A stretch of 64,000 nucleotides of DNA from Flavonifractor sp. An100 (GTDB lineage: Bacteria; Bacillota; Clostridia; Oscillospirales; Oscillospiraceae), in assembly GCF_002161175.1 (NCBI RefSeq), contig NZ_NFMA01000015.1, positions 1-64,000 on the forward strand, read 5' to 3'. Each line of letters opens with the position of its first letter. Position 1 is the stretch's first letter. Of the stretch, positions 56,777 to 64,000 are shown piece after piece. A program made the position numbers and the translations under genes. The notes under the pieces were generated by a model that was not told the DNA's origin, did not search any database, and saw only the letters and a list, made by a program, of their open reading frames with translations.

Positions 56777-58447
56777 TTAGCCGGTGATAAAATCCTTAGG
56801 GTATGGTCCCTGGAGGTGGGTAAGGACGTGGAGGTCATCGTTGGTCTCCACCGAGTAGGACCGTCCGTCGGCCAAAAACAGGGCGGGCTCGAAGTAGGGG
56901 CCGGTGCCCCGGTCCACAATGGGACCGCCGGAAATGAGGGGGAGGCGGTCATACCAGGCCTGGGCCAGGTCCAGCCCGGTGAGCTGTCCGGTGCCCATGT
57001 GCTGGGCGGCCTGGGCGGCGGAGAGGGGGGACCAGTCCTCCTCCTCCCTCCAGGTCAGACGCAGGCCGGGAACCTGCTCCGGGTCGTACCACTTGTCGAA
57101 GGTGAAGTAGGAGCGGTTGGAGAAGCCGTCTTCATAGAGGGAGAAGAGGACGGTGGAGTCTGTGGCCAGACACCAGACGTTGTCGGGCTTCCAGCCAGTG
57201 AGGTCATAGAGACACTGGAGGGCCAGCCGGGCATACTGCCGGTCGGTGGGCATGGGGGCGCCCTGGCTGTCCCGGTCCAGAATGGCGTCGGGGTCCTGGC
57301 CATGGGAGAACTGGTCGTAGACAAAGGAGATGGTCACATCCATCACCTTGGGAGTCCGGGTATCCCAGGTGGGGTCGCCTCCCGTCCCGCACAGGTCCTG
57401 GCGGTAGAGACCGTTGCCCCGCAGCTTGCTCCACCGGGGCCCTTCCAGCTCCTGGAGGAGGTAAAAGCCCTCCTCATCCAGGCCAAGGAGGCTGGAGTCG
57501 TCATAGGCCCTCCAGTCGTAGCGGTAAAAGCCGTCCCCGGCCCGGTCGTAGATTTCCAGCGCCTGTCCCCAGCCGTAGTCGCTCAGACTCACCAGCTCCC
57601 GCTCTCCGTCCCCGTCCAGGTCCCATTCCCGGCAGTAGGTCCCGGAGAGGGTGAGTGCCAGCACCGGGGCGCCGGAGGAGTCCAGGGAGAAATAGTAGGA
57701 GAAGGGGGGGAGTCCCCTGGCCTCATAGTCGGCGGCCGCAGGGGTCAGCCTCCAGCCGCTGTAGCCCAGGGTGCGCAGGAAGGGGGCGGTCTGGAGATGC
57801 TCCGGGTGCTCACAGTTCTCCGCGAAGCGGCACAGGGCGGTCCAGGACTCCTCCGGCCCGGACCGGGTCACCGCCCACAGGTCGTACTGGGCTGCCCCGC
57901 CGCTTTGTGTATGGGAGGGAACGGCTACCGCCAGCAGCGTCCCCTCCCCCAGGGACAGCCGGCACAGGATGTCCTCCTCCCAGTTCTCAGGGAGCTTCTC
58001 CTCCACAGGGGCGCTGTCGGTGAGCGCGGGGGAGAAGTCATATAACCGCGTCCGCTCCAGCTGGAGCCGCTCCGGATACTGGGGAACGGCTTCCCCCTCC
58101 ACCTGGGGCTCGTCGGTGGAAGAGGGGGAGCCCTCCGGGAACGGACTGCTCCGGCCGGGGAGCAGGAGAAGCAGGGCCAGCACCAGGGACAGCCCGCCCA
58201 GAGCCAGTGCAGCGGGACGCCAGGGAAATTCCTTTTTGGGGGCAGGGGCGGCTTCCCCTGTGGCCAGGTCCTGCACGTCGGTGGCCAAGAGCTGGGCCAG
58301 GCGCAGCAGGTTCTCCGTGCTGGGCCGGGCGTCGTCCGACTCCCACTTGCCTACCGCCTGGCGGCTCACCCCCATCTGCTCCGCCACTTTTTCTTGGGAG
58401 AGCCCAAGGGCCTCCCGCCGTTCCCGAATCCGCTGTCCCAAGGTCAT
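56777..58447 (-). CDS. Membrane-anchored XRE-family regulator with large extracellular domain
   Basis: Predicted 556-aa protein. Residues 1-65 are a Cro/C1-type helix-turn-helix (IRERREALGLSQEKVAEQMG VSRQAVGKWESDDARPS). A single transmembrane helix at ~78-100 (ALALGGLSLVLALLLLLPG) is followed by a Pro/Ser linker and about 430 extracellular residues with Trp-rich segments and a calcium-loop-like WDLDGDGERELVSL. This is a one-component transmembrane regulator; the ligand and target are unknown. It is convergent with csoR. Confidence 0.88.
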   Translation of the reverse strand: MTLGQRIRERREALGLSQEKVAEQMGVSRQAVGKWESDDARPSTENLLRLAQLLATDVQDLATGEAAPAPKKEFPWRPAALALGGLSLVLALLLLLPGRSSPFPEGSPSSTDEPQVEGEAVPQYPERLQLERTRLYDFSPALTDSAPVEEKLPENWEEDILCRLSLGEGTLLAVAVPSHTQSGGAAQYDLWAVTRSGPEESWTALCRFAENCEHPEHLQTAPFLRTLGYSGWRLTPAAADYEARGLPPFSYYFSLDSSGAPVLALTLSGTYCREWDLDGDGERELVSLSDYGWGQALEIYDRAGDGFYRYDWRAYDDSSLLGLDEEGFYLLQELEGPRWSKLRGNGLYRQDLCGTGGDPTWDTRTPKVMDVTISFVYDQFSHGQDPDAILDRDSQGAPMPTDRQYARLALQCLYDLTGWKPDNVWCLATDSTVLFSLYEDGFSNRSYFTFDKWYDPEQVPGLRLTWREEEDWSPLSAAQAAQHMGTGQLTGLDLAQAWYDRLPLISGGPIVDRGTGPYFEPALFLADGRSYSVETNDDLHVLTHLQGPYPKDFITG

Positions 58448-58482
58448 GGTTTTTCGCGCCTTTCTCCATCAATTTGACTCCA

Positions 58483-58511
58483 TTATACCGGAAAATCCCC
58501 CTTGCGTACCA
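58483..58511 (-). promoter_or_regulatory. Putative promoter of the XRE gene
   Basis: Minus strand TGGTAC (58506-58511), ~17-nt spacer, TATAAT (58483-58488) with extended -10 context CGG; 36 bases upstream of the start codon. Upstream of it lies the inverted repeat GGGGCAA-ATATTGG-TTGCCCC (58521-58541), a possible operator. Confidence 0.5.
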
Positions 58512-58636
58512 CCAACTTGGGGGGCAAATATTGGTTGCCCCTTAAATTTTAAGAAAAACGGGCCATGGTTCGCTTGTTCCCATGAGGAATAAGGAGGGAG
58601 ACAGTTCGCCAAACTAGGGAAAAAGGGGGCGGCGAC

Positions 58637-58993
58637 TTGGAAAAGAAACATTGGCGCTATCTGGTGTCTGGGGGGCTGGCGGGGCTGACCAACGGATTGT
58701 TTGGCGGCGGGGGCGGCTCGGTGCTGGTCCCTCTGCTCACCCGATGGTGCCGTCTGGAGGAGCGGAAGGCCTTTGCCACCTCGGTGGCGGTGATTTTTCC
58801 CCTGTGCCTGCTCTCGGCGGGCATCTACCTGTGGCGGGGCGGGCTGGAAGTGGGGACGGCTCTGCCCTACCTGCTGGGGGGCGCCCTGGGGGGCTGGTTG
58901 GGAGGACGGTGGTTCAAAGGGGTGCGGATGGACTGGCTGCGCCGGGTCTTTGGACTGCTCCTCCTCTACGGAGGGGTGCGGTGTCTGCTGTGA
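58637..58993 (+). CDS. TauE/SafE-type permease, N-terminal half protein
   Basis: Predicted 118-aa membrane protein with four helices. TTG 58637 (EKKHWRYLVSGGLAGLTNGL) has AAGGGGGC upstream; no in-frame ATG exists. GLTNGLFGGGGGSVLVPLL is the TauE glycine-rich opening motif. Full TauE proteins are about 250 aa with two such halves; here the halves are separate genes overlapping by one base. TauE permeases move sulfite, sulfoacetate or related organosulfur anions; the substrate here is unknown. Confidence 0.85.
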   Translation: MEKKHWRYLVSGGLAGLTNGLFGGGGGSVLVPLLTRWCRLEERKAFATSVAVIFPLCLLSAGIYLWRGGLEVGTALPYLLGGALGGWLGGRWFKGVRMDWLRRVFGLLLLYGGVRCLL

Positions 58994-59358
58994 TGACGTG
59001 GCTGCTGGCCCTGGGGGCGGGGACGGTCACCGGGATCCTCTCCGGCTTTGGGGTGGGGGGCGGCACCCTGCTGCTGGTCTACCTCACCGCCTTCGCCGGG
59101 GTGGAGCAGCGGCTGGCCCAGGGGATCAACCTGCTCTACTTTCTCCCCGCCGCCCTCCTCTCCCTCCCTGCCCACTGGAAAAACGGGTATGTGGAAAAGT
59201 CCGCCCTCCTGCCCGCTGTGGGGGCTGGGCTCCTCTGTGCCGCCCTGGGGGCCTGGGCAGCCACCACCATGGATGTGGGGCTGCTGCGCAAGTGCTTTGG
59301 GGGCTTTCTGGTGGCGGTGGGCCTGTGGGAGCTGCTGGGGCGCCGGGGAGAAAAATAA
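58993..59358 (+). CDS. TauE/SafE-type permease, C-terminal half protein
   Basis: Predicted 121-aa membrane protein, ATG 58993 overlapping the preceding TGA (TGATG). It repeats the family motif GAGTVTGILSGFGVGGGTLL and FAGVEQRLAQGINLLYFLPA, then three more helices. Together the two products should form one two-lobed transporter. Confidence 0.85.
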   Translation: MTWLLALGAGTVTGILSGFGVGGGTLLLVYLTAFAGVEQRLAQGINLLYFLPAALLSLPAHWKNGYVEKSALLPAVGAGLLCAALGAWAATTMDVGLLRKCFGGFLVAVGLWELLGRRGEK

Positions 59359-59437
59359 CTTGCCGCCCATGGGAAATTCCGGTATGATAGAGGGGAAATC
59401 CAACCCCCTGTCTCAGGGGAGAAAAGAGGAAAGCGCC

Positions 59438-60751
59438 ATGTGGTTTGAAACATCGGTCATCTATCAGATCTATCCTCTGGGCCTGTGTGGGGCCCCGGAA
59501 TATAACGACGGGGTGTGTGAGTCCCGCATCCTCCGCCTGCTGCCCTGGGTGGAGCATATCAAGAAGCTGGGGACCAACGTGGTCCTTCTCAACCCGGTCT
59601 TTGACAGCGATCGCCACGGCTACGACACCCGGGACTACCGGACCCTGGACCCCCGTCTGGGGCGCAACGAGGACCTGGCCCAGGTGTGCCGGGCCTTCCA
59701 TGAGGCGGGGATCCGGGTGATGCTGGACGGGGTGTTCAACCACGTGGGCCGGGGGTTCTGGGCCTTCCGGGACGTGCAGGAGAAGAAGTGGGACAGCCCC
59801 TACAAGGACTGGTTCCACGTGGACTTCGGGGGCAACACCAACTACAACGACGGCTTCTGGTACGAGGGCTGGGAGGGCCACAACGAGCTGGTGAAGCTGA
59901 ACCTGTGGAACCCGGCGGTGGTGGAACATCAGTTTGAGGCCATCCGCTCCTGGGTGGAGGACTATGACATCGACGGCCTGCGGCTGGACGTGGCTTACTG
60001 CCTGCCTCCCGAGTACCTCAAGCAGCTGCGCAGCTTCACCAATGGCTTAAAGCCGGACTTTGTCCTTATGGGTGAGACCCTCCACGGGGACTATAACCGC
60101 TGGATGGGCCCGGAGCTGTGCCACAGCGTGACCAACTACGAGTGTTACAAGGGGCTGTGGTCCTCCTTCAACTCCATGAACATGTTTGAAATCGGCCACT
60201 CCCTGGCCCGACAGTTTGGGCCGGAGCCCTGGACCCTCTACAAGGGTTGCCATCTCCTCTCCTTCCTGGACAACCACGATGTCACCCGTATCGCCACTAA
60301 GCTCACCGACCCCAATCACCTCCGGCCCGCCTACGCCCTGATGTTCGGCATGCCCGGGGTGCCGGCGGTGTACTACGGCAGCGAGTGGGGCATCACCGGG
60401 GACAAGGGACAGGGGACCGACGCCCCCCTGCGTCCCGCCCTGGAGGGGCCGGAGTGGAACGGGCTCACCGACTGGATCGCCCAGCTGGCCCGGGCCAAGG
60501 AGGGCAGTCCCGCTCTGTGCTACGGCAGCTACCGCAACGTGGTGCTCACCAATAAGCAGATCATCTTTGAGCGGAAGACTGACTCGGAGCGGGTGCTGGT
60601 GGCCATCAACGCCGACAAGGAGGAGTACGTGGCCCACTTCGACGCCGGCTGCGGCCTGGCCTGGGACCTGATCACCGGGGAGAAGCACGACTTTGGGGGC
60701 GGCAGCCACCTGCCTCCCTACAGCGCCCAATTCTGGAAGATGGAGCGGTAA
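59438..60751 (+). CDS. GH13 alpha-amylase-family glycosidase (maltodextrin-active, cytoplasmic)
   Basis: Predicted 437-aa enzyme without signal peptide; ATG 59438 follows AGAGGAAAG. TIM-barrel motifs: MLDGVFNHVG (region I), GLRLDVAYC with nucleophile Asp184, VLMGETLHG with acid Glu213, and FLDNHDVTRI with Asp281. WFHVDFGGNTNYNDGFWYEG and a compact C-terminal beta domain are present. Neopullulanase/cyclomaltodextrinase-like, with a short N-terminus and no CBM. It likely trims glycogen or maltodextrins; the linkage is not certain. Confidence 0.9.
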   Translation: MWFETSVIYQIYPLGLCGAPEYNDGVCESRILRLLPWVEHIKKLGTNVVLLNPVFDSDRHGYDTRDYRTLDPRLGRNEDLAQVCRAFHEAGIRVMLDGVFNHVGRGFWAFRDVQEKKWDSPYKDWFHVDFGGNTNYNDGFWYEGWEGHNELVKLNLWNPAVVEHQFEAIRSWVEDYDIDGLRLDVAYCLPPEYLKQLRSFTNGLKPDFVLMGETLHGDYNRWMGPELCHSVTNYECYKGLWSSFNSMNMFEIGHSLARQFGPEPWTLYKGCHLLSFLDNHDVTRIATKLTDPNHLRPAYALMFGMPGVPAVYYGSEWGITGDKGQGTDAPLRPALEGPEWNGLTDWIAQLARAKEGSPALCYGSYRNVVLTNKQIIFERKTDSERVLVAINADKEEYVAHFDAGCGLAWDLITGEKHDFGGGSHLPPYSAQFWKMER

Positions 60752-60759
60752 TAAAAAAG

Positions 60760-60798
60760 AACAAGCGGAGGGCTGCGGCCCTCCGCTTGTTTTCTAAA
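60760..60798. terminator. Bidirectional terminator after the GH13 gene
   Basis: Perfect 12-bp arms ACAAGCGGAGGG/CCCTCCGCTTGT (60761-60790) with AAAAAAGA to the left and TTTCTA to the right, between convergent genes. Confidence 0.9.
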
Positions 60799-60808
60799 AA
60801 TGGTGGTG

Positions 60809-61642
60809 TCAGAAGAAGATCTTGCTCTCCGCCCGGCGGCCAGCATACTGGTCCTCCAGCTCGTGCTGGTGGTAGAGGTAGCCCTCGTGGTCAAAGTATT
60901 TGGCCCCCATGGGACACTTCTTCACGCAGGCACAGCACTTGATGCACTTGCCTACCACGTTGGACACATCGTTGGGGTCGATGGAGCCCATGGGGCACAG
61001 CCGGGCGCATAGGCCGCACTTAACGCACTTGTCTGGGTCGGTGACCGGCTTGGCCTTGAGGAAGTCCTTGATGGGCTCCCCGTGGCGGTCCCGGGGGGTG
61101 TAGTAGGGGCGGATGGGGTCGCAGCCCTCCACCTCAACTGCCTGGGCGGGAGCCTCGGTCAAGGCTTTTACCTTGTCGATGGTCTTCTCCGCCAGGGTCT
61201 GGATCAGAGCCATGTCCTCGCTGTCGGGGCGGCCGGTGCCCAGAATGCGGGAGAAAGAGTGCTCGCCCACAAAGGCCCCAGCGGTGATGGGATGGAAGCC
61301 GTTGTCCCGGGCCACATTGCGCAGCTCCATCAGGCCGTCGTCAAAGTTGCGGTTGCCGTAGAGCACCACGGGGACGGCCAGAGCTCCGTTGCCCTTGATC
61401 TTGCCCTGGACGTAGGGCAGCAGTAGGTTGGGTACCCGACCGGCATACACCGGGACGCCCAGCACCACCAGATCCTGGGGGCCGAAAGACAGCTCCTGCT
61501 CCCGGGCCTTAGGCAGATTGAAGCAGTATTCCTGCCAGTCACAGCCCAGCCCCTGGGCCACCGACTTGGACAGAGCGGTGACCACCTTTTGGGTGGTGCC
61601 GGTGCCGCTAAAGTAGACGGCCCACACATGTTTGATTTCCAT
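60809..61642 (-). CDS. EFR1-family flavodoxin-ferredoxin fusion protein
   Basis: Predicted 277-aa electron carrier. N-terminal flavodoxin-like fold with FMN loop YFSGTGTTQKVVTALS and VVLGVPVYAGRVPNLLLPYV; C-terminal two-[4Fe-4S] ferredoxin, CVKCGLCARLCPMGSIDP and CIKCCACVKKCPMGAKYF. ATG 61642 follows GGGAGGAACG. Such proteins occur throughout anaerobic Firmicutes; the redox partner is unknown. Confidence 0.93.
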   Translation of the reverse strand: MEIKHVWAVYFSGTGTTQKVVTALSKSVAQGLGCDWQEYCFNLPKAREQELSFGPQDLVVLGVPVYAGRVPNLLLPYVQGKIKGNGALAVPVVLYGNRNFDDGLMELRNVARDNGFHPITAGAFVGEHSFSRILGTGRPDSEDMALIQTLAEKTIDKVKALTEAPAQAVEVEGCDPIRPYYTPRDRHGEPIKDFLKAKPVTDPDKCVKCGLCARLCPMGSIDPNDVSNVVGKCIKCCACVKKCPMGAKYFDHEGYLYHQHELEDQYAGRRAESKIFF

Positions 61643-61731
61643 TTGTATCGTTCCTCCCTGAAATTTCTATTTGTATTCCATTTTCGTGGCGGAAAAGCCA
61701 GGCACATGCTTCCTCCGCCTCCTGAACGAGG

Positions 61732-62151
61732 TCAGCCCCGCAGCCGTTTAAAGTTTAAATAGCCCTCTAGGATGAGAGAGGCGGCCACGGCATCCACCGT
61801 CTTTTTCCGTTTCTTGGCGTTTTTTCCTGATTCCTGGAGAATGCGGTGGGCGTCCACGGTGGTGCGCCGCTCGTCCCACAGCTTTACGGGCATGCCGGAA
61901 GCCACCTCCAACTTTTGGGCAAAGGAGCGATACAGCTCCGCCCGAGGGCCCTCGGTGCCGTCCATGTTCCGGGGGAAGCCCATAACCAGCTCATCCACCC
62001 GGTTTTCTCGGATCATTTGGACCAATTGCTTTAATACCTCCTCCTCCCGCCAGCTGTGAATGGTGGTGGCCGTTCCGGCCAAAAGGCCGGTGGGATCGGA
62101 GAGGGCCACGCCGGTGTGGGCGTCGCCGTAGTCAATGGCCATGACGCGCAA
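61732..62151 (-). CDS. ruvX: Holliday junction resolvase-like RuvX (YqgF)
   Basis: Predicted 139-aa nuclease fold protein. TTG 62151 (RVMAIDYGDAHTGVALSDPT) is preferred, since AAAGGA lies ten bases upstream and this matches the normal start of RuvX proteins; a GTG at 62160 is almost on the ribosome site. Catalytic Asp in AIDYGD, LVMGFPRNMDGTEGPRA, LWDERRTTVDAHRIL and VDAVAASLILEGYLN are YqgF motifs. It acts in 16S rRNA maturation and possibly DNA repair. Followed by the flavodoxin gene after a gap. Confidence 0.94.
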   Translation of the reverse strand: MRVMAIDYGDAHTGVALSDPTGLLAGTATTIHSWREEEVLKQLVQMIRENRVDELVMGFPRNMDGTEGPRAELYRSFAQKLEVASGMPVKLWDERRTTVDAHRILQESGKNAKKRKKTVDAVAASLILEGYLNFKRLRG

Positions 62152-62181
62152 GGGTCTCACATCCTTTCTCCTATGTTGGGA

Positions 62182-62769
62182 TCAAAGTCCCTCTTCCCCC
62201 TCCAGGAAGTAGCTGGCCTCCATGTCGGCGGTGGCCAGGGCAAAGGCCAGGGGGTATTTTTGGAATGCTTGGCCCACGGTGCGGTTGTCCTCGGGGCCGG
62301 AGAAGCCCATGTGCCAACGGATGGCCATGGCCTCCTCCCGGGTCAGACGGATAAAGCCGTTGACGATGTATACGCTTTTCTCCCCGTGGCCGTAGGGGAG
62401 GGGGTCGTCGAAGGTGTAGGTGGGGACGGCCTGCCACTTGCCGTTCTCGTCCTTCACATTGCGGGTGCCCTTTTTGTAGCAGCCGATCTTGCACAGATCA
62501 TGGAGCAGGGAGACGATGGCGATGGATTCGGCACTGTACTCCAGGCCGTAGAGCTCCTGTACCCGTTCCCGCTGGAGATAGTCCACCAGGCAGTGGTATA
62601 CGTTCACGCTGTGGTCGCACAGCCCGCCCTCATAGGCACCATGGTAGCGGGCGGAGGCGGGGGCGGTGAAAAAGTCGCTTTTGTGTTCCAGATAGTCCAG
62701 CAGCTTGTCTGCTCCATCCCGGGTGATGTTGGCCTTAAACAGTTCGATAAATTCCTCTTTGCAGGACAT
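62182..62769 (-). CDS. HD-domain phosphohydrolase, unknown substrate
   Basis: Predicted 195-aa protein. Metal site pattern HGAYEGGLCDHSVNVYHCLV, then HD pair in SLLHDLCKIGCYKKG, a His in HGEKSVYIVNGFI and Asp in ATADMEASY. It starts after GGAGG and is co-directional with ruvX, 21 bases apart. Family members act on nucleotides or cyclic dinucleotides; no specific substrate can be assigned. Confidence 0.88.
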   Translation of the reverse strand: MSCKEEFIELFKANITRDGADKLLDYLEHKSDFFTAPASARYHGAYEGGLCDHSVNVYHCLVDYLQRERVQELYGLEYSAESIAIVSLLHDLCKIGCYKKGTRNVKDENGKWQAVPTYTFDDPLPYGHGEKSVYIVNGFIRLTREEAMAIRWHMGFSGPEDNRTVGQAFQKYPLAFALATADMEASYFLEGEEGL

Positions 62770-62865
62770 AGTAAGAATAACCTCCGTAGGCCCTGGAACG
62801 GGCCGTCATTTCTTGAAGGAATTATATCATGCTCCCGGGAAAAAGGCCAGCGGACTTTTCGTCCG

Positions 62866-62894
62866 TTGCCATTCCTCCGGGTGTATGGTACAAT
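62866..62894 (+). promoter_or_regulatory. Promoter of thyA-folA
   Basis: TTGCCA (62866-62871), 17-nt spacer, TACAAT (62889-62894), about 40 bases before thyA. Confidence 0.7.
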
Positions 62895-62935
62895 GCAAAA
62901 AAGTGAGTTTTACTAGAACGCCGGGAGGAAGGATC

Positions 62936-63766
62936 ATGAGCTACGCCGATCAGGTATTCATTCAAAATTGCCGGGACATTCTGGCCAACGGAGTGTGGGA
63001 CACCGACCGGGAGGTGCGCCCCCGCTGGGAGGACGGCACGCCTGCCCACACCATCAAGCTCTTTGGGGTGGTCAACCGCTACGACCTGCGCAAGGAGTTT
63101 CCCATTCTCACCGTCCGGAAGCAATTTCTCAAGTCGGCAGTGGATGAGCTGTTGTGGATCTGGCAGAAGAAGTCCAACAACATCCACGACCTGAACAGCC
63201 ACGTCTGGGACGCCTGGGCCGATGAGAACGGCTCCATCGGCAAGGCCTACGGCTACCAGCTGGGGGTGAAGCACCACTACCCCCAGGGGGACATGGACCA
63301 GGTGGACAAGGTGCTCTGGGATTTAAAGCACGACCCGGGCTCCCGGCGCATCCTCACCAACCTCTATAACCACCACGACCTGAGTGAGATGGCGTTGTAT
63401 CCCTGTGCCTACTCTATGACCTTCAACGTCAGCGGGAACACCCTCAACGGCCTCCTGAACCAGCGCTCTCAGGATATGCTTACCGCCAACGGCTGGAACG
63501 TGATGCAGTACGCTACCCTCCTGCACATGATGGCCCAGGTCTCCGGCCTGGAGGCGGGGGAGCTGGTCCACGTCATCGCCGACGCCCACATCTACGACCG
63601 GCATGTGGACACGGTGAAGGAGATCATCGCCCGCACCCCCTATGAGGCCCCCAAGTTCACCCTGGACCCCTCGGTCACGGACTTTTACGCCTTCACTCCC
63701 GCCAGCGTAAAGCTGGAGGGCTACCAGGCCCATCCCCTGGAGGGAAAGATCCCGGTGGCGGTGTGA
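62936..63766 (+). CDS. thyA: Thymidylate synthase (ThyA type)
   Basis: Makes dTMP from dUMP with methylenetetrahydrofolate. Predicted 276 aa; ATG 62936 follows GGGAGGAAGG, and the upstream frame from 62705 is noncoding. RILTNLYNHHDLSEMALYPC AYSMTFNV holds catalytic Cys157, and GLLNQRSQDMLTANGWNVMQ YATLLHMMAQ contains the dUMP-binding Arg/Ser/Asp/Asn residues. The C-terminus ends PVAV as in ThyA. Followed 19 bases later by dihydrofolate reductase. Confidence 0.97.
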   Translation: MSYADQVFIQNCRDILANGVWDTDREVRPRWEDGTPAHTIKLFGVVNRYDLRKEFPILTVRKQFLKSAVDELLWIWQKKSNNIHDLNSHVWDAWADENGSIGKAYGYQLGVKHHYPQGDMDQVDKVLWDLKHDPGSRRILTNLYNHHDLSEMALYPCAYSMTFNVSGNTLNGLLNQRSQDMLTANGWNVMQYATLLHMMAQVSGLEAGELVHVIADAHIYDRHVDTVKEIIARTPYEAPKFTLDPSVTDFYAFTPASVKLEGYQAHPLEGKIPVAV

Positions 63767-63785
63767 GCGGAGAAGGAGGACGCCT

Positions 63786-64000
63786 ATGAATGTGATCGTA
63801 GCGGTGGACCAAAACTGGGCCATCGGAAAGGGCGGGGATCAGCTGATCTACCTGTCGGAGGACTTGAAGCGCTTTAAAGCCCTGACCATGGGCCACCCGG
63901 TGATTTTGGGCCGGAAGACCCTGGCCACCTTCCCCGGAGGGCGGCCTTTGAAGGGGCGGCGGAACCTGATTTTGTCCCGGGACCCCTCGTTCTCTCCGGA
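63786..64000 (+). CDS. folA: Dihydrofolate reductase, partial (C-terminus off the window)
   Basis: First 71 codons of DHFR: MNVIVAVDQNWAIGKGGDQL IYLSEDLKRFKALTMGHPVI, then LGRKTLATFPGGRPLKGRRN LILSRD. GHPVILGRKT is the NADPH/folate-binding signature, and the first segment shows the usual AVDQNWAIG opening. GAAGGAGG precedes ATG 63786. It regenerates tetrahydrofolate used up by ThyA. Confidence 0.96.
   Translation, partial: MNVIVAVDQNWAIGKGGDQLIYLSEDLKRFKALTMGHPVILGRKTLATFPGGRPLKGRRNLILSRDPSFSP

Noticed and set aside
1-64000. CRISPR arrays, tRNA or rRNA genes, insertion sequences
   Set aside because: No regularly spaced repeats, tRNA cloverleaf, rRNA segments or transposase-like proteins were seen; the dispersed repeat at 27486 and 44979 has no coding capacity of its own.

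Overview
The window is a GC-rich stretch of a Firmicutes chromosome, most likely a gut-type Clostridia of the Oscillospiraceae/Ruminococcaceae (inference). The basis is a large Bacillus/Clostridium-type SRP RNA next to dnaX, sporulation-type cell-wall genes (SleB-like hydrolase, DacF-like carboxypeptidase), a GlgC/GlgD glycogen operon, ferredoxin-dependent 2-oxoacid metabolism, an fhs gene under a ZTP riboswitch, and strong AGGAGG ribosome binding sites. Both window edges cut genes: dnaX at the left, folA at the right.

Layout. 1-2.5 kb: dnaX, SRP RNA, SleB-like hydrolase. 2.5-9.8 kb: a catabolic block with an M20 amidohydrolase, a three-gene TRAP transporter and a creatininase-family amidohydrolase on the minus strand, divergent from a nitrilase and a LysR regulator. 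9.8-18.7 kb: glycogen genes glgB-glgC-glgD-glgA and glgP. 18.8-19.9 kb: DacF-like D,D-carboxypeptidase. 20.2-33.3 kb: a compact plus-strand operon of phage head and contractile-tail genes related to B. subtilis PBSX/xkd. It has terminase, portal, protease, capsid, sheath, tube, a frameshifted tail chaperone and a baseplate. It has no integrase, repressor, replication, lysis or tail-fibre genes, and only a 205-aa protein where the tape measure should be. 33.3-36 kb: AEC permease and an acyl-CoA ligase. 36.1-41.2 kb: TrpR-like regulator, indolepyruvate:ferredoxin oxidoreductase, fluoride channel, phenylacetate-CoA ligase and ACT protein, probably for aromatic amino acid fermentation. 41.2-45.8 kb: fhs with its riboswitch, a LysR regulator, an SseB-like protein and a QueT-family transporter. 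45.8-53.7 kb: SLH-domain protein, MacAB-like efflux system and a two-component system. 53.8-56.7 kb: copper operon copA-csoR with an in-frame internal copZ. 56.8-64 kb: membrane-anchored XRE protein, a split TauE-type permease, a GH13 enzyme, a flavodoxin-ferredoxin fusion, ruvX, an HD-domain protein, thyA and folA.

The strongest candidates for something undescribed are: the minimal contractile-tail phage operon, which has the gene content expected of a gene transfer agent or domesticated particle; a ~130-bp structured repeat found between the sheath and tube genes and again upstream of the QueT gene; a CopZ-sized chaperone with its own ribosome binding site inside the 3' end of copA; and the nitrilase/creatininase-like/TRAP/M20 cluster, whose substrate cannot be named from sequence. 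All functional statements rest on family recognition by eye; no database search was run.
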